Assembly (NCBI GenBank): GCA_049513055.1
Contig: JBEKWN010000036.1
Span: forward strand, 1-27,135
Reading direction: 5' to 3'
Origin: UBA1163 sp049513055
GTDB lineage: Bacteria > Desulfobacterota > BSN033 > UBA1163
DNA: 27,135 bases
In this document: positions 20,839 through 27,135 of the stretch, one piece after another
How the letters are laid out: every line of letters begins with the position of its first letter
Numbering within the stretch: position 1 is the stretch's first letter
The notes under the pieces: generated by a model
Database searches by the model: none
Seen by the model: the letters and a program-made list of their open reading frames with translations, nothing else
Told to the model about the DNA's origin: nothing
Program-made: the position numbers and the translations under genes

Positions 20839-23481
20839 ATGGAAGTAATCACCACCCACATCAACGCCGATTTTGATTCTTTGGCTTCAATGCTGGCCGC
20901 TAAAAAACTCTATCCCAATGCCATCTTGGTCTTTCCTGGCTCTCAAGAGAGAAGCCTTCGTGATTTCTTCATCCATTCCACTCTCTATTCTTTTGAGGTG
21001 GAACGGATCAAAAATATTGATCTCCAGGAAGTGAAACGACTCATTTTGGTTGACACTCGTCAGATCAGTCGTATCGGGAAGTTTTCTGAAGTGTTAACCA
21101 AACTCGATTTAGAAATTCATATCTATGATCATCACCCGCCCTCTTCAGAGGATCTCCATGGGTCCCTGGAAGTGATCTCAGAGGTAGGAGCAACGGTGAC
21201 ACTCATTCTGGATATCCTTCAAAAAAGAGGAATTGAGATCACACCCGATGAAGCCACGGTGATGATGTTGGGAATTTATGAAGATACAGGGAACTTGACT
21301 TTTCCTTCGACCAAAGAGGAAGATTTTAAGGCGGCTGGATACTTGGTCCAAAAAGGGGCGAATCTCAGCATCCTATCAAATGTGATCACCAAGGAACTTA
21401 CAGCAGAACAAATTTTCTTGTTGAATGATCTGATCCAATCCGCCACTCGATATAGCTTTCACGGGATCGATGTGGTGATCGCTCAGGCTTCTGTGGATCG
21501 GTATGTGGGGGATATTGCCGTCCTGGTCCATAAACTGAAAGATATGGAGAATTTGGATGTCCTGTTCGTCCTGGTCAGGATGGAAGACCGAATCTACTTG
21601 ATCGGGAGGAGCCGCCTCGAAGAGGTGAACGTCTCAGAAATCGCCAGCGAATTTGGAGGAGGGGGACATCCCACAGCAGCCTCTGCGACGGTCAAGGGGA
21701 TGGCTCTTATAGAGGCCCATGATCGATTGATCAAAACATTAAAAGAGATGGTCAGACCCAAAAAGGTGGCAGGGGATGCCATGGTCTATCCTGTTAAGAC
21801 CATTGAACCGGAACGAACCTTGGAAGAAGCTGGGGAGATACTGACCCGATATAACCTGAACATCCTTCCTGTCCTCCAGAATGAAAAAGTAATTGGCTTG
21901 ATTTCCAAACAGGTCGTGGAGAAGGCTGTGTATCACGGGCTAAAAAGTTCCTTGGTGAAGGAATATATGACGACAGAGTTTTCGGTGGTCTCCCCGGATA
22001 CTCCTTTTTCTCGAGTCCAGGCACTCATCATCGGACAAAACCAGAGCCTCCTCCCCGTCATCGAAAAGGATCGATTGGTGGGGGCGGTTTCTGTGGGGGA
22101 TGTCATGCGAATCTTCCAAGAGGAGATGATGAAATCAGAGAAAGGCGTTTCGGTTTTTGAGAGCCAACCCCTCTATGCCCGGAAGAAGATGATCTCCAAA
22201 TTCATGAAAGAACAGTTCCCGAACCGAATCCACAACCTGCTGATAGAATTTGGCAAGGTAGGGGATGAGTTGGGGTATTCCGTCTATGCAGTCGGTGGGT
22301 TTGTCAGGGATCTTTTATTGAGGGTAGAAAATTCCGATGTGGATATTGTGGTGGAAGGGGATGGAATCCATTTTGCTGAGGAATTCGAAAAGAAGTTGCC
22401 TTGCCGGATTCGAACGCATAAAAAATTTGGGACAGCAATCATCCTCTTCCCTGACGGTTTGAAAATCGATGTGGCCACCGCTCGTTTGGAAGTTTATGAT
22501 TCTCCGGCAGCTCTGCCCACGGTGGAAAGCGCTTCGATCAAGATGGACCTTTATCGGAGGGACTTTACCATTAACACCCTGGCGATCCAACTCAATCCAA
22601 AGGCGTTTGGAGAGCTGATCGATTTTTTTGGAGGGGTAAAAGATATCAAAGAAAAAGTGATCCGGGTTCTCCACAATCTCTCCTTTGTCGAAGATCCAAC
22701 CCGGGTCTTTCGAGCGATCCGTTTTGAACAACGTTTTGGATTTCAAATCGGAAAACATACCCAGAATTTGATGAAGAATGCGGTGAAAGTGGGTTTTTTG
22801 GAGCGTCTCTCAGGGGGACGGGTTCTCTCCGAGCTCATCCTCATCCTCCAGGAGGGAGCTCCCATTCCCGCTTTGAAACGAATGAAAGATTTTAATCTCT
22901 TTCATTTCCTCCACCCCAACCTTAAATTTGATGAGCAAGCCGAGATCCTGTTTGAACAGATCCACCATGTTATCTCTTGGTTCGACCTGCTTTTCCTGGA
23001 GCAGCGATATGAGCGTTGGCTCATCTATTTTTATGGTCTCATCGATTTCTTAAAAGAAGGAGAGATTAAAGAGCTCTGTCAAAGATTGTCCATGAATGAT
23101 AAGATTAAAAAGAGGGTGACGGATGGAAAACTTCAAGCAGACCAAGCTCTCCTTCAAATCTTCTCTTGGATCAATACAGACCGACGCCCGAAACGGTCGG
23201 AAATCTATGACGTTCTTGATCCTCTTTCTACTGAATCAAAACTCTTCATGATGGCCAAGGCCACCCAGGTGGCGACCCGTCGTTATATCTCCCTGTATTT
23301 CACGCAATTGAAAGATACAAAGCCACTCTTGAGGGGAACGGATTTGATTCAAATGGGAATTAAATCCGGCCCTTCTATTAAAAAGGCCTTGATGGGTTTG
23401 CTCAAAGCCAGATTGGATGAGCAGGTGATCACTCGACAGGATGAGATGGAATATATCTCGAAGGCCCAGGGGATGGAGTAA
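20839..23481 (+). CDS. DHH-DHHA1-CBS-tRNA nucleotidyltransferase fusion (probable A-adding enzyme)
   Basis: An 880-residue multidomain protein. A DHH phosphoesterase (1-300) has HINADFDS (7-14), VDTR (71-74), DHH (97-99) and the DHHA1 phrase GGGGHPTAA (273-281). Two CBS domains follow (about 315-430), probably binding adenosine nucleotides. The C-terminal class II nucleotidyltransferase has GGFVRD (486-491), the metal pair DVD (500-502), RRDFTINTLAIQL and EDPTRVFRAIRFEQRFGF. The same order occurs in the A-adding enzyme of Aquifex, which adds the last A of tRNA CCA after a separate CC-adding enzyme. The DHH part may degrade nanoRNA or cyclic dinucleotides; this is unproven. There is no Shine-Dalgarno sequence; the heptamer hairpin lies in its place. 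The stop overlaps scpA by one base. Confidence 0.9.
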   Translation: MEVITTHINADFDSLASMLAAKKLYPNAILVFPGSQERSLRDFFIHSTLYSFEVERIKNIDLQEVKRLILVDTRQISRIGKFSEVLTKLDLEIHIYDHHPPSSEDLHGSLEVISEVGATVTLILDILQKRGIEITPDEATVMMLGIYEDTGNLTFPSTKEEDFKAAGYLVQKGANLSILSNVITKELTAEQIFLLNDLIQSATRYSFHGIDVVIAQASVDRYVGDIAVLVHKLKDMENLDVLFVLVRMEDRIYLIGRSRLEEVNVSEIASEFGGGGHPTAASATVKGMALIEAHDRLIKTLKEMVRPKKVAGDAMVYPVKTIEPERTLEEAGEILTRYNLNILPVLQNEKVIGLISKQVVEKAVYHGLKSSLVKEYMTTEFSVVSPDTPFSRVQALIIGQNQSLLPVIEKDRLVGAVSVGDVMRIFQEEMMKSEKGVSVFESQPLYARKKMISKFMKEQFPNRIHNLLIEFGKVGDELGYSVYAVGGFVRDLLLRVENSDVDIVVEGDGIHFAEEFEKKLPCRIRTHKKFGTAIILFPDGLKIDVATARLEVYDSPAALPTVESASIKMDLYRRDFTINTLAIQLNPKAFGELIDFFGGVKDIKEKVIRVLHNLSFVEDPTRVFRAIRFEQRFGFQIGKHTQNLMKNAVKVGFLERLSGGRVLSELILILQEGAPIPALKRMKDFNLFHFLHPNLKFDEQAEILFEQIHHVISWFDLLFLEQRYERWLIYFYGLIDFLKEGEIKELCQRLSMNDKIKKRVTDGKLQADQALLQIFSWINTDRRPKRSEIYDVLDPLSTESKLFMMAKATQVATRRYISLYFTQLKDTKPLLRGTDLIQMGIKSGPSIKKALMGLLKARLDEQVITRQDEMEYISKAQGME

Positions 23482-24224
23482 TGGCTGGAGACGATTTACA
23501 TCGAGAAGGAAGACTCCCCTATACCTTTCGATTAGAGGGGTTTGAAGGACCTCTTGACCTGTTGCTCCATCTTATTCAGAAGAACGAATTGGATATCTTC
23601 AATATCCCCATCGCCCTCATCACGGAGCAGTATTTGGAATATCTCCAATTGATGAAGGTTCTCGACTTGGATGTCGCTGGGGAGTATCTCCTGATGGCTT
23701 CCACTCTTCTTCACATCAAATCGAAGATGTTGCTTCCCAAATCTTCAGAGGAAGAAGAGGAGGAGGAAGAGGAAGATCCAAGGGCGGAACTGATACGAAG
23801 GCTTTTGGAGTATCAGAAATATAAACAGGCAGCAGGTGAATTGGAGAAAAGGCCCTTATTGGATCGGGATGTTTTCATCCGGTTGGTGACGCCAGAACCT
23901 GGAGAAGAACCTGAGGAGGAAAGAGTTGAGGTAAATCTTTTTGAGCTCCTCGAGGCTTTCCGACAGGTATTGGAGAGGGTCAAACTAGAAAGCGTTCATG
24001 AAGTCATTTTAGAACACCTTAGCGTTGAAGATAAAATTCAAGAGATCCTGACAATTCTTGAAAGGGAAAAGCGGAGCATGGCCTTCCATCGCCTCTTTCC
24101 TGAACAGGCTTCGCGAAAGGTCGTCATTATTACTTTGTTGGCCATTCTCGAACTGGTTAAGATGAAACGCATCCGCATCTTTCAACTCGCTCCTTTTGAG
24201 ACGATTCGCGTTTCACCCCTTTGA
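23481..24224 (+). CDS. scpA: Segregation and condensation protein A (ScpA kleisin)
   Basis: The 247-residue protein matches ScpA: FEGPLDLLLHLIQKNELDIFNIPIALITEQYLEYL (N-terminal SMC-neck helices), GEYLLMASTLLHIKSKMLLP, an acidic run EEEEEEEEED at about 90-100, and a C-terminal winged helix (VVIITLLAILELVKMKRIRIFQ) that contacts the SMC head. As the kleisin it closes the SMC ring that compacts and separates sister chromosomes. It overlaps the upstream gene by one base (TAATG). scpB usually follows; here it does not, and neither scpB nor smc is in the window. Confidence 0.94.
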   Translation: MAGDDLHREGRLPYTFRLEGFEGPLDLLLHLIQKNELDIFNIPIALITEQYLEYLQLMKVLDLDVAGEYLLMASTLLHIKSKMLLPKSSEEEEEEEEEDPRAELIRRLLEYQKYKQAAGELEKRPLLDRDVFIRLVTPEPGEEPEEERVEVNLFELLEAFRQVLERVKLESVHEVILEHLSVEDKIQEILTILEREKRSMAFHRLFPEQASRKVVIITLLAILELVKMKRIRIFQLAPFETIRVSPL

Positions 24225-24284
24225 AATTTTAGTGATGGGTGATGGTGACTGGTATGAGTGATTTAAAGGTTTTCGAATATAGAA

Positions 24285-24316
24285 ACGTGTCACGAATCAC
24301 GGACACGAATCACGTT
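24285..24316. repeat. Short tandem repeat CACGAATCACG with flanking inverted bases
   Basis: CACGAATCACG occurs at 24291-24301 and 24304-24314, a 13-base period. AACGTG and CACGTT flank the pair as inverted ends, and CGTGTC (24286-24291) can also pair with GACACG (24302-24307). It fills part of the 100-base gap between scpA and sppA. Confidence 0.55.
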
Positions 24317-24342
24317 ATTTCTTAATGAATAGGGAGGATTCC

Positions 24343-25227
24343 ATGAAACGAAAACGAATTTTAATCGGGTTGGGTGTGATTGCTGCACTTCTCATTTTCT
24401 TTTTTGCCATCTTTTTATTTATTGGACGTTATTCTGGAGGGAGATCAAGCCGGTTTACCTTTGGAGATAAGATTGCCGTTGTGGAAGTGAAAGGAGTGAT
24501 TACCCAATCTTCCGGAATCATTGAAGAGCTGCAACAATATCTTGAGGATGATGGGGTTAAAGCCATCATCCTTAGAATCGATTCTCCAGGTGGGGGGGTA
24601 GGCCCGGCGCAAGAGATCTACCGGGAGATTATTAAGATCAAGTCAAAGAAAAAAGTGGTCACCTCCATGGGATCTGTAGCGGCCTCTGGAGGTTATTACA
24701 TCGCCTGTGCCTCTGATCTCATCGTTGCCAATCCTGGGACAATTACCGGTTCGATCGGCGTGATCATGGAGTTCTCCAATTTTGAAGAGCTTCTCAAGAA
24801 AATTGGAATTAAAGGAGTGGTGCTCAAAAGCGGAGAGCATAAAGATATCGGATCTCCTTTCCGTGAGATGACCCCAGAGGAGAAGAGGATCATGCAGGAG
24901 GTTCTTGATAACGTTCACCAACAATTCATTCAGGCCGTGGCGGATGGGAGGAAACTGGATCGATCTAAGGTTGTTCAGATTGCAGATGGACGAATCTTTA
25001 CAGGAGAGCAGGCTAAAAATTTGGGGTTGGTCGACCAGATGGGAAATCTTCAGGACACAATTGATATCACTGCCAAGATGGTAGGAATCGTAGGGAAACC
25101 GATTGTTCTCTATCCCAAAAGGAGATTTTCCATTTGGGAACTTTTGATGAGGGATATGGCTTCTGCGATCATAGATGTACTCAATGAGAAGGGGTATGAA
25201 TTGAACTTTCCCCTGCAGATTAAATAG
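24343..25227 (+). CDS. sppA: Signal peptide peptidase SppA, short form
   Basis: From ATG 24343 the protein has 294 residues; GGGAGGA lies six bases upstream, whereas the in-frame ATG at 24325 has no such site. One N-terminal membrane helix (about 5-27) anchors a periplasmic or extracellular serine protease domain. The catalytic serine is Ser115 in GSVAASGGYYIA and the lysine is Lys167 in SGEHKDIGSPFREMTPEE, the Ser/Lys dyad of SppA. The strand-loop RIDSPGGG (78-85) forms the oxyanion region. The length fits the single-domain form that assembles as an octamer. It degrades cleaved signal peptides. It converges with the glycosylase gene, ten bases away. Confidence 0.94.
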   Translation: MKRKRILIGLGVIAALLIFFFAIFLFIGRYSGGRSSRFTFGDKIAVVEVKGVITQSSGIIEELQQYLEDDGVKAIILRIDSPGGGVGPAQEIYREIIKIKSKKKVVTSMGSVAASGGYYIACASDLIVANPGTITGSIGVIMEFSNFEELLKKIGIKGVVLKSGEHKDIGSPFREMTPEEKRIMQEVLDNVHQQFIQAVADGRKLDRSKVVQIADGRIFTGEQAKNLGLVDQMGNLQDTIDITAKMVGIVGKPIVLYPKRRFSIWELLMRDMASAIIDVLNEKGYELNFPLQIK

Positions 25228-25237
25228 AATTATTCCC

Positions 25238-25906
25238 TCAACCCAATAATTCAACGATTTTTTTCATATCCTCCCAAACCTCTCTCTTTTTATCCGGGTT
25301 CCTCAACAGAAAGGCAGGGTGATAGGTGGGGATCACCTTGATTCCCTCGAGATCGAAGAGCTTTCCACGAAGGGCTGTAATCTTGGTTTCGGTTTTTAGT
25401 AGAGTCTGAGCAGAAAAAGTCCCTAAGGCGCAAATGATTTTAGGTTGGATCACACGAATCTGCTTCATCAGAAAGGGATGACAGCTTTGGATCTCATCTG
25501 GCTCTGGGTTTCGATTTTGTGGAGGTCGACATTTGATGATGTTGGCGATGTAAACCTCTTCTCTTGGGAGATTAATCGATTGAAGGATCTTGGTCAGGAG
25601 TTGACCAGCCTTACCCACAAAAGGTCTTCCCTGAACGTCTTCATCGTATCCAGGACCTTCTCCGATAAGCATCAAGGTTGCCTTTTCATTACCCTCCCCG
25701 AACACAATCGTCTTTCGGCCACGGTGGAGTTTACACCTTTTACAGTCCCCTAACTCTTTTCGTACATCTTCCAAAGTTATCATGGTAGATTGACCGGGTT
25801 CGTCAGCTTTCATTCCAGAAGCAGGGAGAGAAACAATACCCATCCCTTTAAGATATTCGAGGTAGGTTTTAAGATCGCTTATCAAGTCATTTATATTTTC
25901 ATCCAT
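25238..25906 (-). CDS. Family 4 uracil-DNA glycosylase, [4Fe-4S] type
   Basis: The 222-residue protein removes uracil from DNA. Four cysteines hold the cluster: C55 and C58 (CKRC), C126 (IIKCRPPQNRNP) and C142 (SCHPFL), as in family 4 (UDGa) enzymes. Motif A is GEGPGYDED (82-90), followed by GRPFVGKAGQLL, and motif B is HPAFLLRNP (196-204), where the histidine helps catalysis. An N-terminal extension of about 45 residues is variable in the family. It is a base-excision enzyme that repairs cytosine deamination, complementing dUTPase at 19195. The start has no obvious ribosome binding site. It is transcribed towards sppA. Confidence 0.94.
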   Translation of the reverse strand: MDENINDLISDLKTYLEYLKGMGIVSLPASGMKADEPGQSTMITLEDVRKELGDCKRCKLHRGRKTIVFGEGNEKATLMLIGEGPGYDEDVQGRPFVGKAGQLLTKILQSINLPREEVYIANIIKCRPPQNRNPEPDEIQSCHPFLMKQIRVIQPKIICALGTFSAQTLLKTETKITALRGKLFDLEGIKVIPTYHPAFLLRNPDKKREVWEDMKKIVELLG

Positions 25907-25923
25907 CAGGCATTACCATCCGT

Positions 25924-25947
25924 TGTCATTGCGAGGCGAAGGCTTCC
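25924..25947. repeat. Half copy of the TGTCATTGCGAG REP element
   Basis: TGTCATTGCGAG at 25924-25935 repeats the left arm of the element at 19724, followed by GCGAAGGC. The right arm is missing. It lies between the leftward glycosylase and BrnA-like genes. Confidence 0.6.
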
Positions 25948-25954
25948 ACCATGT

Positions 25955-26179
25955 CTAAGATAACTTTTCAAGGCGCTCGGAAACCCAAACCTTGATAATG
26001 GACTGTCGAGGCACGCCTAAACGTTTTGCTTCCTTATCCAATAAGTTAATCATCCATAAAGGAAAATCCACATTTACTCTTTTTTGCTCCTGCTTCGTTT
26101 TCCTTGCCTTTGACATATCAAGGTATTTTGAGATGTCCTTGCCTTCATCAAACTTCTTGTCAAACTCACGAGCCTTCAT
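25955..26179 (-). CDS. brnA: BrnA-like ribbon-helix-helix antitoxin
   Basis: The 74-residue protein starts at ATG 26179, eight bases after GAGGAGGT. A TTG three codons upstream is also in frame but touches the ribosome binding site. The N-terminal half (KKFDEGKDISKYLDMSKARK) is polar and suits toxin wrapping. The C-terminal half, RVNVDFPLWMINLLDKEAKR and on to VPRQSIIKVWVSERL, is a ribbon-helix-helix DNA-binding domain. It would neutralise BrnT and repress the shared promoter. The start overlaps the toxin stop by 14 bases, so translation is coupled. Its ribosome binding site is far stronger than the toxin's, favouring antitoxin excess. Confidence 0.85.
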   Translation of the reverse strand: MKAREFDKKFDEGKDISKYLDMSKARKTKQEQKRVNVDFPLWMINLLDKEAKRLGVPRQSIIKVWVSERLEKLS

Positions 26180-26429
26180 AGATATCAACCTCCTCTTTTC
26201 TCGATCTTCTTGCTGAAATAATTCTTATCTTTTCGCCTCGATAGGTAATAACTACTGACCAGTGTTTACCTGATATTCTCCCAATTACCAAGTATCTCAA
26301 TTCATCAGTGGTTTTTACCGGCACTTCAATTAAATCAGGATCGTCCCATAAGTTCTGTACTTCATGAAAATCGATCCCATGTTTTGCCTTGTTAGCTTCG
26401 TTTTTCTTCGGATCGAACTCAAATTCCAT
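26166..26429 (-). CDS. brnT: BrnT-family ribonuclease toxin
   Basis: The 87-residue protein matches BrnT: FEFDPKKNEANKAKHGIDFHEV (3-24), WDDPDLIEV, a central strand pair (LRYLVIGRISGKHWSVVITYRG) and the C-terminal RIISARRSRKEEVDIYE with the conserved arginines. BrnT is a RelE-like-fold mRNase that reduces translation; in Brucella it pairs with BrnA. The toxin gene comes first, as usual for this family. No Shine-Dalgarno sequence precedes the ATG and the predicted transcript start lies only about three bases upstream, so the mRNA is probably leaderless. It is an isolated pair in a repeat-rich region, consistent with mobile origin. Confidence 0.9.
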   Translation of the reverse strand: MEFEFDPKKNEANKAKHGIDFHEVQNLWDDPDLIEVPVKTTDELRYLVIGRISGKHWSVVITYRGEKIRIISARRSRKEEVDIYEGS

Positions 26430-26438
26430 GATATAGTT

Positions 26439-26466
26439 ATTATACCTTAAATATACCTTTAGTCAA
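26439..26466 (-). promoter_or_regulatory. brnTA promoter with two direct repeats (candidate operator)
   Basis: On the minus strand TTGACT (26466-26461) and TATAAT (26444-26439) are 16 bases apart. On the plus strand TATACCTT occurs at 26441-26448 and again at 26452-26459, eleven bases apart, inside the -10 and spacer. Direct repeats one helical turn apart are a typical target of ribbon-helix-helix repressors, so BrnA may bind here. Confidence 0.65.
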
Positions 26467-26914
26467 ACTGAAAAAAAGCCTGCCTATATTGGATAGGCGA
26501 AAGGATTAAGGAGGAGCGGAAAATTTCGACTCATGTAGCGTTGGCATTCATTGCCGACGTCATCTTTTAAAGAAGTGTACCTTCTCCTATCACTTTAGCC
26601 ACTATTTAAAAATCCGTGTTGCCCCATTCGATGAACCCAAGGTATGTACTTTAGGGACAGTTTATAATGCGCTATTCAGAGCTTGCCCTGAGCGAAGTCG
26701 AAGGGTTGACTTCCCTGCACATCTCTGATAGGTTCTATTCCAAGCTGAAGACCTTCCAACATTAACCTCTAGCCATATAGGGTGGGATATGGTTGCCAGA
26801 TAATTTTAGACCCAATTTCTGAAATAGGAATGGGGTTTAAATTTTATTTAGATTGATGAGTATATGGAGAGGTTTGAGAGGAGGCAAAAACGGGGATAAA
26901 TAAGGAGGTGGAAA
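26467..26914. other. Repeat-rich non-coding gap
   Basis: The gap has no credible gene. It holds a hairpin GCCTAT/ATAGGC (26482-26498), a hairpin CGTTGGCA/TGCCGACG (26539-26559) resembling dispersed TGTAGCG palindromes, and a REP-like motif at 26681-26705. A further short palindrome CCATAT/ATATGG lies near 26773-26790. GTGTACCTT (about 26575) and AAGGTATGTAC (about 26640) are near-inverted copies, perhaps remnants of an inserted element. Confidence 0.4.
26681..26705. repeat. REP-like motif CCCTGAGCGAAGTCGAAGGG
   Basis: The 20-base core at 26686-26705 begins CCCT and ends AGGG and is preceded by GCTTG. This sequence is a well-known dispersed intergenic repeat in many bacterial genomes. It is a single copy in this window and unrelated to the TGTCATTGCGAG element. 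Confidence 0.65.
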
Positions 26915-27135
26915 GATGAAAGAATTTGTAGTTGGTTTAATCTTACTTTTTGCTGTATCAGGGCATGCGCATGCTCAAAGCACACTGGCTCTCCAGGAGA
27001 AATGTGCTAATGAGGCAAGAGAAAACTTTGAAAGAAAATATTGTGGCGATCAAAGCCAAATAGATCCGTCAGGTTGCTTTGTAGTGGACACTTTTGGTAC
27101 TTATTACTGGTCGTATGAATCTCATTACAATAAGA
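26915..27135 (+). CDS. Small secreted protein, truncated by the window edge
   Basis: AAGGAGG (26901-26907) is followed seven bases later by ATG 26915, and the frame stays open for 73 codons to the end of the window. Residues 1-20 form a signal peptide (MKEFVVGLILLFAVSGHAHA, cleaved before QS). The mature part has LALQEKCANEARENFERKYCG, two further cysteine-containing segments and, at the edge, YESHYN. The pattern of cysteines with a Y-x-x-HYN phrase resembles short exported proteins of Desulfobacterota whose function is unknown. The C-terminus is missing, so no family is assigned. Confidence 0.72.

Noticed and set aside
25227..25252. Hairpin GAATTATT/AATAATTC between sppA and the glycosylase gene
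   Set aside because: The stem is weak and AT-only with no T-run on either strand, so it is not called a terminator.
24643..25254. 203-codon minus-strand frame over sppA
   Set aside because: It lies opposite the conserved catalytic region of SppA and shows no protein family features.

Overview
The window is bacterial chromosome of moderate GC, with AT-rich gaps. The core gene order (rimP-nusA-ylxR-infB-DUF503-rbfA-truB-rpsO-pnp-M16 peptidase-dut) is the order seen in Desulfobacterota ('deltaproteobacteria') and relatives. PilZ proteins, a family-4 Fe-S uracil-DNA glycosylase, a DHH-CBS-tRNA nucleotidyltransferase fusion and REP-type palindromes fit that placement. The taxon is inferred from gene content and order only; there is no rRNA or tRNA gene in the window.

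Layout. 1-122: the probable end of an IS21-type insertion sequence running off the left edge. 244-1792: a UbiE-type methyltransferase and a secreted DUF4124 coiled-coil protein, separated by an AT-rich gap with two perfect hairpins whose loops carry GGAGG. 2119-5556: three paralogous single-domain PilZ proteins and, between the first and second, a 663-residue protein that I read as L12-like domain + FxLYD-like beta domain + long acidic linker + degenerate endonuclease III-like domain with an intact Fe-S cysteine loop. 5651-8561: small genes (CxxCH mini-protein, a leftward envelope protein, HNH nuclease, HIT hydrolase, LapA-like membrane protein) and a 730-base non-coding gap.

8632-19635 is the translation/RNA core. 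A strong promoter is followed within about 50 nt by an intrinsic terminator (a candidate attenuator), then ribosome maturation (rimP, rbfA), transcription elongation (nusA, ylxR), initiation (infB), tRNA modification (truB), S15, PNPase, an M16 protease and dUTPase, with tight spacing and several 4-base ATGA overlaps. 19724-25227 holds xerD, the DHH-CBS-nucleotidyltransferase fusion, scpA and sppA; three gaps here are filled by three different repeat types (REP palindrome, heptamer hairpin, short tandem repeat).

25238-27135: leftward uracil-DNA glycosylase, a BrnT/BrnA toxin-antitoxin pair whose promoter carries two direct repeats one helical turn apart, a repeat-rich gap, and the start of a secreted protein cut by the right edge.

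Most worth a second look: the chimeric protein at 2748-4739 and its PilZ neighbours, the structured leaders at 1094-1179 and 2614-2747, the 15-bp perfect palindrome inside dut, and the heptamer hairpin in front of 20839. I see no CRISPR array, prophage or biosynthetic cluster. The sequence does not establish a new defence or signalling system; the PilZ/endonuclease-III-like cluster is the nearest candidate for something undescribed.
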